A stretch of 41,032 nt of DNA, from the IMG/VR virus record IMGVR_UViG_3300046501_000287, positions 1 through 41,032 of that record. One strand, written 5' to 3'. The DNA is from a virus. The first letter of the stretch is position 1. Each line of letters opens with the position of its first letter. The notes beneath the pieces are model-generated. The model saw only the letters and a list, made by a program, of their open reading frames with translations. It had not been told where the DNA came from and did no database searches. Of this stretch, positions 25,593 through 31,700 are shown one piece after another. A program made the position numbers and the translations under genes.

Positions 25593-27235
25593 TGCATTAC
25601 CTCAGTACCTAATTGACCGCCCATGCTCTGTGCTAGTGCATCGCCGCCTTTCTCCAAAATGGTTTGTTGCATTGCTTGTTGTTGCTGTGCTGCTGCCTGC
25701 TCTTCTTTGGCTTTTTGACGAGCTTTGCGAAGCTCTGCGACTTCTTCCGTTGTACGCATGATGTTTTGTGGTACGCCTCGGCCTGTGCCTGTAACCACTG
25801 CTACGGCATCAAAATCGATGTTGTCTAAAATGGTCGGCTCTACATTCGCCATCTCGCCAACACTTGCAACAAATTGTTCTGTTGCAATCACTTCCTCTAG
25901 ACGCTGTGAACGAGCTAACGGCGATACAAACTTGAATGACAGATTGCGGCCTAACAGCTCTTGTGGTGGCTGTCCTAAAGCGCCTGCACGTAAAGCCAGA
26001 CCAAAGCAACGATCGAGAATTGAAATCAAATATTCAGTTTGTAGACGTCCATACATCGGCCCAAGCATTTGACGGATTAATTCAACGCGTGTGTGAATCT
26101 CAGTTGCTGTCATCTGCTGTGTGCCAACTGGCGGCAACTGGTCAGCCATAAGCTTTTTGCGAATACCGCCTTGCAAGTTGGTTAGCAGATATTCAGAGAT
26201 TTGAAAGTTAGTGCCGTCATCTAGACGTTTCATAGAATCGACACTATTCGCAATAATGACTTTGCGCGGCCCTATACGAACTGTATGCGGGTTTAATACG
26301 CCGTCATCTTCTGCAATCCACATCCCGCCAATTTGTAGGTCTGCTGCACGAACTGTATTTTTCATAAGCTCGTTAGCCATCTTCGCGTCAGGCAACGCGA
26401 TAGTCATTTGACCATTGCCATAATTAGAATTAGGCAAACGGCGCAAACGTGGAATAGCGCACGGGAACTCATGAAAGCCTGATTCTTTCAGGATTTGATT
26501 GTTGTCTACATCGATGTGATATGAAGCAAACGGCATTGATTTATTAAGCTGTCCAGCGCCCTTTTGCTTTCGTGGTTCAATTACATGCAAAAGCTTAAAG
26601 CGTGTGTCTGGCGCTGTACGTGCCATTTGAATAACGTGTAAATGACAGTTTTCTTCACCATAAGTATTAATCATGGCTTCGGCTGTCATCTCATGTTCAC
26701 GGTAAATCGTATCGATCTGACCATCTGCACGAGTTGAAGCAATGAAGCAGTTACCTGGATGCCATGATTCAAATACATAACCGCCGCCAGCTTCTCTATC
26801 GATGTCGGTGTATAGAATCCCCCAGCCTGCTGTAACGATATCTGTGACCGTTTCAAAGCTTTCACTATCAAAGTTAGCAGCATGAATATTGCGCCAAATG
26901 AATTGACACACGTCCTCAAGCCAGCGTTCGCCCTCTGTTAGCTCTGATAAATCATCAATCCCATCAGGCTGTGCTTTAAACCAAATAGCATTGGCTGGGG
27001 TAACTCCATTCATAATCATTGACGTAAGCACTTGTACAGAATCGGACGCCGTAGAGTCGTAAAGGTCTGCGCGCTCATTCTCACGCTGACCTTTGTTATC
27101 GCTTGTAGAACTAAAGTTTTGCTGACGTTCAGGCGCTCCGAACTTGTAGCATTCAGACCAATGTGATTCATGAATAGATCGTTCAAGCCGTAATTGGCCC
27201 AAACGACGACAAAACTTTTGAGCGCCGTTATCCAT
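25589..27235 (-). CDS. Portal (head-tail connector) protein
   Basis: 548 residues, the length of T7 gp8-like connectors. It contains RSIHESHWSECYKFGAPER near the N-terminus, LTSMIMNGVTPANAIWF, and a C-terminal Gln/Ala-rich helix (RQKAKEEQAAAQQQQAMQQ), all typical of the podoviral head-to-tail connector family. Twelve copies would form the DNA channel at one capsid vertex and dock the terminase. The start overlaps the upstream small gene (TAATG). Antisense reading frames over this gene are shadows. Confidence 0.9.
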   Translation of the reverse strand: MDNGAQKFCRRLGQLRLERSIHESHWSECYKFGAPERQQNFSSTSDNKGQRENERADLYDSTASDSVQVLTSMIMNGVTPANAIWFKAQPDGIDDLSELTEGERWLEDVCQFIWRNIHAANFDSESFETVTDIVTAGWGILYTDIDREAGGGYVFESWHPGNCFIASTRADGQIDTIYREHEMTAEAMINTYGEENCHLHVIQMARTAPDTRFKLLHVIEPRKQKGAGQLNKSMPFASYHIDVDNNQILKESGFHEFPCAIPRLRRLPNSNYGNGQMTIALPDAKMANELMKNTVRAADLQIGGMWIAEDDGVLNPHTVRIGPRKVIIANSVDSMKRLDDGTNFQISEYLLTNLQGGIRKKLMADQLPPVGTQQMTATEIHTRVELIRQMLGPMYGRLQTEYLISILDRCFGLALRAGALGQPPQELLGRNLSFKFVSPLARSQRLEEVIATEQFVASVGEMANVEPTILDNIDFDAVAVVTGTGRGVPQNIMRTTEEVAELRKARQKAKEEQAAAQQQQAMQQTILEKGGDALAQSMGGQLGTEVMQ

Positions 27236-27420
27236 TAGCCACCGCCTAACTTAGTTTTAGTTGCTGCGCCACTATCAGGTGTCAAAGCTGAACCTAAAGC
27301 GCTGGTCTGGTTTAGAGTGCGACGCTGTGCTTTTTTTGCATTGGTTTCAGTCACAGCCTTTTGAGCTGCCGCCGCCGCGTCTGCTTCTGGATCTTGTCGA
27401 ACTACTTTTCCGCCGCACAT
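27235..27420 (-). CDS. Small virion-operon protein
   Basis: 61 residues beginning MCGGKVVRQDPEADAAAAAQKA and ending in TKLGGG. It is Ala-rich helical with a Gly-rich end and has no membrane segment. Similar tiny genes precede the portal gene in related podoviruses, but I know of no role. A GAGG site precedes the ATG, and its stop overlaps the portal start. This strongly supports translation. Confidence 0.75.
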   Translation of the reverse strand: MCGGKVVRQDPEADAAAAAQKAVTETNAKKAQRRTLNQTSALGSALTPDSGAATKTKLGGG

Positions 27421-27422
27421 AA

Positions 27423-27776
27423 TTAACCTCGCGTCCAGCCCTTAGGGCTTAGGTAAGGTGTGCCAGCTTGTACCGTTTCTATTGGCGCAATAGCTGCGTC
27501 AGATGGTTTTGTAGCTTCACGGCGCAATTGGCCTTTAAGTGCTTGGTTGTTCGCTTCTGATGCTGCTAGCTGCTGACGTAATTCTTCAATCAAAGCCGCA
27601 TGATCAACCGTTGATTCTGCATCTGACCCAGTGTCGCCAGATTGAGTTTGTGTTTCGTTTGGCGTTGTGTCTGCTGGCTGCTGCTCAGTTGTTTTAACTT
27701 CATCATTTGACTTAGTTTCATCAACCGTTGATTCAGGTGCGGCACCCGGTGTTTTAACTTGTCGATTGCTAGCCAT
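27423..27776 (-). CDS. Disordered acidic protein, first gene of the virion operon
   Basis: 117 residues. Residues 1-60 are low-complexity Thr/Glu/Gln/Asp, then a coiled-coil segment (ALIEELRQQLAASEANNQALKGQLRR), then a tail ending SPKGWTRG. Such proteins at the head of podoviral virion operons are of unknown role; assembly factor or minor virion protein are possibilities. The start is immediately downstream of a hairpin and U-run, with GGGG in the 3' arm as candidate ribosome site. Confidence 0.7.
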   Translation of the reverse strand: MASNRQVKTPGAAPESTVDETKSNDEVKTTEQQPADTTPNETQTQSGDTGSDAESTVDHAALIEELRQQLAASEANNQALKGQLRREATKPSDAAIAPIETVQAGTPYLSPKGWTRG

Positions 27777-27841
27777 AAAAAAGCCCCATTCGTTGTGAAT
27801 AGGGCTAGTGTTTGCTGTGTGATATTTAGATTTGCTGTGTG
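27777..27841 (-). terminator. Box-hairpin-start module between early and virion genes (two boxes)
   Basis: Reading leftward: two copies of the CACACAGCAAA box (27841-27829 and 27821-27809), a stem AGCCCTATTC / GAATGGGGCT (27797-27806 with 27782-27791, including a G-U pair), six T and ATG 27776. It divides the early leftward genes from the virion genes. The doubled box is unique to this site, where late-gene control would be expected. Confidence 0.78.
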
Positions 27842-27842
27842 A

Positions 27843-28028
27843 TTAATCTGACTTAAATACATCTTCAGGCTGTATGTGCTTAATACCTTCTTCGCTGACT
27901 TGCATAAACCCAGTTCCATGAACTACTAGATCATTCTCAACCTTCTGTGCTGTGCAATTTACACAAGCACCAATTGAGTATGGCGCCCCGCAGTATATAC
28001 AGGGCCAAGAAAGCCATTCATTTGTCAT
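27843..28028 (-). CDS. Small zinc-ribbon-like phage protein
   Basis: 61 residues from ATG 28028, which overlaps the upstream stop (ATGA) and has AGGTGG five bases before it. Residues WPCIYCGAPYSIGACVNC hold two Cys pairs, CxxC spaced by nine residues from CxxC, a compact zinc-ribbon or knuckle. The tail is acidic. It is the last early gene before the late module, the place where lambdoid phages keep a late regulator, so an RNA-polymerase- or DNA-binding role is possible. That role is inferred from position only. Confidence 0.65.
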   Translation of the reverse strand: MTNEWLSWPCIYCGAPYSIGACVNCTAQKVENDLVVHGTGFMQVSEEGIKHIQPEDVFKSD

Positions 28029-28240
28029 TGCCACCACCTAGGGAAGGAAACGAAAGCGCTTTGCAACTGAGATTGATGTTTTTGTCGCGCCTTGATTAAT
28101 TCAATTTGAAACCTCTGGCACATCTCCTCATCTCGCAATTGGTTAATCCTTGCGTGATAGTACTCATCGGCAGTGAGATATTCACCCTCTACCGATTCAA
28201 CTACCGCCAACTCTTTTTGAGCCTCTTTGAATGTGGTCAT
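28025..28240 (-). CDS. Hypothetical phage protein
   Basis: 71 residues, helical, with a central EYLTADEYYHARINQLRDEEMCQRFQ segment and a Trp-rich end (FPRWWQ). No family is recognised. It shares a 4-base overlap with the zinc-ribbon-like gene downstream and follows the previous stop by three bases, so it is part of the leftward early operon. Confidence 0.65.
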   Translation of the reverse strand: MTTFKEAQKELAVVESVEGEYLTADEYYHARINQLRDEEMCQRFQIELIKARQKHQSQLQSAFVSFPRWWQ

Positions 28241-28243
28241 TGG

Positions 28244-28606
28244 TCACCCAATCGCTTTCTTGATTTCATGGATGCAGTACTTCAAAGCAAAAACTCGCTG
28301 ATCATTACCACTCTTAAGATTCTGTTCTTTGGCTAATTCAAGTTGGTTTACAAGCTGATTAGCTGCATTTCTTAGCTTGTCGTTTTCAATTTTTGAGTTA
28401 TGTAGTTCTTGAGCAAGTCGATCAATCTCCAAGATTGCTTGCTCTCTTGTTAATTCCTGGTCAGCAAAACAAGTACCACCTGCATGACAATAACCATCTG
28501 CGCCACAGTAAGGGCTTCCCCCCTTACAGCGCATAACAGCATTAACCCAAGTGTCATCGTTCTTGCTTAGCAAATCGTGCTCACAAGGGATTTTGACTGC
28601 TTTCAT
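28244..28606 (-). CDS. Hypothetical protein, Cys-rich N-terminus and coiled coil
   Basis: 120 residues. Residues 8-47 contain five Cys and two His (PCEHD, MRCKGG, YCGADGYCHAGGTCF), a possible metal-binding knot. Residues 50-100 form a long coiled coil (EQAILEIDRLAQELHNSK). The Cys cluster with following helix suggests a small nucleic-acid-associated or scaffolding protein, but no known family is evident. The ATG overlaps the preceding stop. Confidence 0.65.
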   Translation of the reverse strand: MKAVKIPCEHDLLSKNDDTWVNAVMRCKGGSPYCGADGYCHAGGTCFADQELTREQAILEIDRLAQELHNSKIENDKLRNAANQLVNQLELAKEQNLKSGNDQRVFALKYCIHEIKKAIG

Positions 28607-28932
28607 ACCTCCCCCTTGAGCGCTTGCTCTAACTCAATTGCAATACGTCCGTAGATGGTTGATTGTTCCCATTCTTTAAGCTCAAGCTCTTTTTCTTCAC
28701 TCAAGTAGTCTTGAATTAGTTGCTTGATGGCATCCACCCGCTTTTGCAGCCCCTCCACTTTCGCTTGCTGTTCTTGAAAAGCCCACCATGATGCAGTCAA
28801 CAATTCAGCATCTCGTACTCTTAAGCTGTTATTTGATGAGTAACAATTCAACTCCTCATCAAAGTGCATTAGTACTGAATAGAAGTATTTAAATGTTCTT
28901 GATTCCTCAAACTCTTCTCTGCACTTATCCAT
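28603..28932 (-). CDS. Hypothetical phage protein with WWAFQEQ motif
   Basis: 109 residues from ATG 28932, chosen over 28941 because AAGGA lies eight bases upstream. It contains ELLTASWWAFQEQQAKVEGLQKRVDAI, shared in form with the protein at 13365-13688, then a charged helix. Proteins with this W-x-F-Q-E-Q pattern are frequent in Acinetobacter prophage early regions and remain uncharacterised. It overlaps both neighbours, so it belongs to the early operon. Confidence 0.7.
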   Translation of the reverse strand: MDKCREEFEESRTFKYFYSVLMHFDEELNCYSSNNSLRVRDAELLTASWWAFQEQQAKVEGLQKRVDAIKQLIQDYLSEEKELELKEWEQSTIYGRIAIELEQALKGEV

Positions 28933-28933
28933 C

Positions 28934-29209
28934 TCAAACATCCTTAGCTTTGCAGTTCGGCGAAATGTGGTTTTCTATGGGGAAGTCGTCGCCTAGCGTA
29001 TCTTGATCGTATTTCTTCATTCGATAGCCAACAGATGCTTCTTCTTCGCTTGCTTTTCGGAATTTAGATAATGGGAATGATCCAAAAGCTAATCGCAATT
29101 TATCCCCCTCAAATCCAATTATTTGATGTGGAGCTTGGCGAATATAAGGTTCACTATCTGGATCTTTAAGCAGGTAGATAACCCAGTCCCCGACTTTAAA
29201 CTCACTCAT
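28934..29209 (-). CDS. Hypothetical phage protein, SH3-like start
   Basis: 91 residues. MSEFKVGDWVIYLLKDPDSEPYIRQAPHQIIGFEGDKLRL has the alternating strands of a small barrel (SH3/KOW-like). The rest is charged and ends in NCKAKDV. Similar barrel starts occur in other small phage proteins of unknown role, including that at 13699-14094. The start overlaps the previous stop region; the stop overlaps the next gene. Confidence 0.65.
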   Translation of the reverse strand: MSEFKVGDWVIYLLKDPDSEPYIRQAPHQIIGFEGDKLRLAFGSFPLSKFRKASEEEASVGYRMKKYDQDTLGDDFPIENHISPNCKAKDV

Positions 29210-29435
29210 GGCTGGCTCCTTTCTTGTTATTGCTTAGTTCAACTTTGCTCTGTAATCGTTCGGCTTGGCGGTTTAGCTTTCTTCCAAGCTTTGAACACTC
29301 TGAAAGGAAGATACGGAATTCTTCTTGAGTGAAATCTAAATCTTCCCGCTCCAATCCTCCGCTCGCAATATCTTCAATCATGGAGGCAGCAGTCGTTAGG
29401 GCTTCAATTTTCATAAGCTGTCTAAATTGTTTCAT
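29202..29435 (-). CDS. Hypothetical helical phage protein
   Basis: 77 residues, helical throughout (IEALTTAASMIEDIASGG, then a Leu/Arg-rich coiled segment LGRKLNRQAERLQSKVEL). No signal peptide or known motif. It overlaps its neighbours at both ends by 8 and 14 bases, as usual in this operon. Function unknown. Confidence 0.6.
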   Translation of the reverse strand: MKQFRQLMKIEALTTAASMIEDIASGGLEREDLDFTQEEFRIFLSECSKLGRKLNRQAERLQSKVELSNNKKGASHE

Positions 29436-29742
29436 TCCCTTCTCCGTAGATCGATTCGTAATCTTTGATTGCTTGAGTTAGGCGCTCTTTAACTTCTGGT
29501 GCTGTGTATGCTGAGTTTGCATATTTGGTTGCTTGCTCAACGGTGTAATGTTCTTTAACCAAATCCACCGACTCCAAGAGGCGTTTTAGGTCGGGATAAG
29601 TAAAACCATTAGCAGTGCGATGCCACATACCATTAATTACAGTGATTTGCATATCATCAGGACAGCCAAGCTCATGTAGACGCTTTAATAATTTGCTCGC
29701 CTTCTCAATACCTTGGTCTTTGATAAATTGGGTGGCTTTCAT
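29422..29742 (-). CDS. Hypothetical phage protein
   Basis: 106 residues. The order helix (ATQFIKDQGIEKASKLLKRLHELG), short strands (DMQITVINGMWHRT) and helices (YPDLKRLLESVDLVKEHYTVEQATKYANSAY) is that of a common small early protein of Acinetobacter phages, with no assigned function. It overlaps the methyltransferase-like gene by four bases (ATGA). Confidence 0.7.
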   Translation of the reverse strand: MKATQFIKDQGIEKASKLLKRLHELGCPDDMQITVINGMWHRTANGFTYPDLKRLLESVDLVKEHYTVEQATKYANSAYTAPEVKERLTQAIKDYESIYGEGNETI

Positions 29743-30368
29743 ACAGCCTCCTGCATAGTTAGATGTCGAACATCACCGCCCCACTGCAAAGCCATTGCTT
29801 CAGCAATACCAGGGTAAGTTCTGGAGCGCTCTTTCCAACGATCTGGTGAAGGCGGCAAGTAATGAAGACGCTCACGTTGATTCTTTGGCAACAACATCAT
29901 TTCTTCTTTGACATTGTTTGTTGCTTGGAGTGGATCAAGTCCTTCCAACCACAAACATGTTGCTTTCTGTTCCATGTGACCAAACATCCAAGGCTGAACA
30001 ACTTGGCTTTGCTGTATGCCACCAATTAAAGTCTTTGCATATTTGTGCATGATTGGGTTCTCAACTGCGCGCATAGGAATGTGCTTAGCATTCAAGAACA
30101 ACTTGAAGAAATCAGCAGCATCAAACAGCTTAGGCCAACGACTAGGATCTTTATGCAAGTGGCGCACACCAGCATTTGTTAAGTAAGTGCATTCCGGATG
30201 AGCAATCAATAAATCCCAACCTTCATACAACACATCACGGACATCACCTTGATAATGATTTCCGCTTGCTTCAGTTGGAAGTAGGTCACAAGACATCGCA
30301 TCATGGCCCAATGCTGAGAATGCATCTCTAACACGTCCTGAATATTCACAAGCTACGAGCACTTTCAT
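29739..30368 (-). CDS. C5-cytosine-methyltransferase-like protein
   Basis: 209 residues. The opening MKVLVACEYSGRVRDAFSALGHDAMSCDL is a Rossmann start with an SAM-site-like loop. HPECTYLTNAG (residues 57-67) holds a cysteine in the place of the catalytic Pro-Cys, and AVENPIMHKY resembles motif VI (ENP instead of ENV). It is much shorter than a complete C5 methyltransferase (300-400 residues) and shows no obvious target-recognition domain, so specificity or activity is uncertain. It could methylate phage DNA against host restriction, or be a degenerate relative. Confidence 0.72.
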   Translation of the reverse strand: MKVLVACEYSGRVRDAFSALGHDAMSCDLLPTEASGNHYQGDVRDVLYEGWDLLIAHPECTYLTNAGVRHLHKDPSRWPKLFDAADFFKLFLNAKHIPMRAVENPIMHKYAKTLIGGIQQSQVVQPWMFGHMEQKATCLWLEGLDPLQATNNVKEEMMLLPKNQRERLHYLPPSPDRWKERSRTYPGIAEAMALQWGGDVRHLTMQEAV

Positions 30369-30604
30369 CCCTTCACCCCGTCACGTTTGGTCATGGTGCC
30401 TTGTTCGCTTGGGCGCTCCTCTAATGAATCCTGCCACTCATCCTCATTGGTTAAAAAAAATAGATGTTTGGCAAAACCTTCCGTCAATCCATAGCCCCAA
30501 GGGTTGATATGTGGCTTATGTGAATAACCATAAATGCGGCCATCACAGTCTTTTGCTATCCAATTTAATCTGCTATCAATGTTCAACCACTCATATCTAC
30601 TCAT
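30365..30604 (-). CDS. Hypothetical phage protein
   Basis: 79 residues, Trp- and Tyr-rich at the N-terminal half (SRYEWLNIDSRLNWIAKDCDGRIYGYSHKP), then a charged tail (SLEERPSEQGTMTKRDG). No family is recognised. It overlaps the upstream stop (ATGA) and the methyltransferase-like start by four bases, so it should be co-translated with them. Confidence 0.6.
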   Translation of the reverse strand: MSRYEWLNIDSRLNWIAKDCDGRIYGYSHKPHINPWGYGLTEGFAKHLFFLTNEDEWQDSLEERPSEQGTMTKRDGVKG

Positions 30605-31017
30605 TTCTTTAATTCCTCATCTAGCTGACCTATCACGCCGTCTAACATGTCTAAAAAGTCTTGTTGACCGATTTTGTATTGGTATGTCTGCCACTCGTTT
30701 TCACGTGGGTAACGCTCTAATCCTGTTTCTGTTTGCCACAACTGAATGAACGCGTCGCCGTTGTCGTAATTAGGGATTCCACCACGTGACCACTCGCTCA
30801 CAGTTGAAGCGCCAGAGATCGGCAATACGTGTGCAATCGTTTCGTGTGTCCATCCCAATTTGCATAGGTCTAAAATCATGCGATTGAAGTCTGGGCGTTT
30901 GTAAGCACGGCGTTTTAGTAGAAATTCCTTGGTTTTCTTTTTCGTCTCACGGTTAATAAAACGCGCGCGTGCGCGAGGGGAATTCGTTTCTGCTATCAAA
31001 TCACTCAGACTACTCAT
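30601..31017 (-). CDS. Putative helix-turn-helix regulator, antiterminator position
   Basis: 138 residues. A basic N-terminus (SPRARARFINRETKKKTKEFLLKRRAYKRPDFN) is followed by a segment reading as helix-turn-helix (MILDLCKLGWTHETIAHVLPISGASTVSEWSRGG), then a helical tail. The arrangement suggests a DNA- or RNA-polymerase-binding regulator. Early regions of lambdoid phages keep antiterminators or activators in this place, but the family is not recognised. GAGGAAATCAT precedes the ATG. Confidence 0.6.
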   Translation of the reverse strand: MSSLSDLIAETNSPRARARFINRETKKKTKEFLLKRRAYKRPDFNRMILDLCKLGWTHETIAHVLPISGASTVSEWSRGGIPNYDNGDAFIQLWQTETGLERYPRENEWQTYQYKIGQQDFLDMLDGVIGQLDEELKK

Positions 31018-31026
31018 ATGATTTCC

Positions 31027-31536
31027 TCAAATTTCCCAAACTTTGATTTTGATCAAACCGCCTTTGACCAGTTCGCCGCGCTTCACATGTAGTACATCGA
31101 ACTGCTCATCGTCTAGGCAAAACTGGCACTTCACTAAACTGTCGATTGTTGCTTTCAAGTAGTTATCGATATCCCTTGTTTTTAGGTCTGGAAAATAGAA
31201 AGTGACATCCATTTTTAAGCGCATATCTGTCATAAGACTTGGAACGATGGTTCTTACGTAGTTATGAAAATCCTGTGCTCTTTGGGTTAATGCCCACTTC
31301 TTGCCTTTTGTCACTTGCCAATAGTTATTTACTGACGGCGGTATCATCCAAATTTCAGCGTCTAAAATTTCGTTTTCTTCACCTATCGTAATTTGCTCTC
31401 TTTTGAGTTTTAAGCGCGTTTTAACTTGCTGACGTACCTTTGCATCATTTTCCTCTTTAGAACGTGCCAAGGCTAAATTAGCGCGGTTCTTGTGAGCATT
31501 TAAATGCGCTTGTAGCTTCTCTTCGCTCCATCTCAT
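31027..31536 (-). CDS. rusA: RusA-type Holliday-junction resolvase
   Basis: 169 residues. The RusA core is clear in the second half: IPPSVNNYW, then KTRDIDNYLKATIDSL with the catalytic Asp cluster (RDIDN), and CLDDEQF. It would cut branched DNA made during phage recombination or replication, before packaging. The N-terminal 50 residues (AHKNRANLALARSKEENDAKVRQQVK) are an extra charged helix not usual in RusA. The ATG overlaps the preceding stop (ATGA). Confidence 0.9.
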   Translation of the reverse strand: MRWSEEKLQAHLNAHKNRANLALARSKEENDAKVRQQVKTRLKLKREQITIGEENEILDAEIWMIPPSVNNYWQVTKGKKWALTQRAQDFHNYVRTIVPSLMTDMRLKMDVTFYFPDLKTRDIDNYLKATIDSLVKCQFCLDDEQFDVLHVKRGELVKGGLIKIKVWEI

Positions 31537-31700
31537 GCATTTACCCCTATTTCACGTTTGTTATTTAGGAAAGCTTTATTCACTGCCCCTACGTATTGAC
31601 ACCATCCAAAGTTATTTCGCCAAAAAAACCAGTTGCCCTGCCAATTGCTCCAAAAAGTGCCATCTGTTTCGATGTGAGTACTTCCCTTAGGTGCATTCAT
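31533..31700 (-). CDS. Small Trp-rich phage protein
   Basis: 55 residues from ATG 31700 (MNAPKGSTHIETDGTFWSNWQG), preceded by GGAGG at seven bases and overlapping the replication gene stop. Residues WSNWQGNWFFWRNNFGWCQYVG contain six Trp in 22 positions, an unusual density. The upstream extension to 31766 lacks a ribosome site and is not used. Function unknown; small Trp-rich proteins of this form recur in phage early operons. Confidence 0.65.
   Translation of the reverse strand: MNAPKGSTHIETDGTFWSNWQGNWFFWRNNFGWCQYVGAVNKAFLNNKREIGVNA

Noticed and set aside
9755-27841. The conserved box as a T7-like promoter
   Set aside because: No phage RNA polymerase gene is encoded, and no sequence like a single-subunit polymerase promoter extends the box. 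A different phage-specific promoter role is not excluded.
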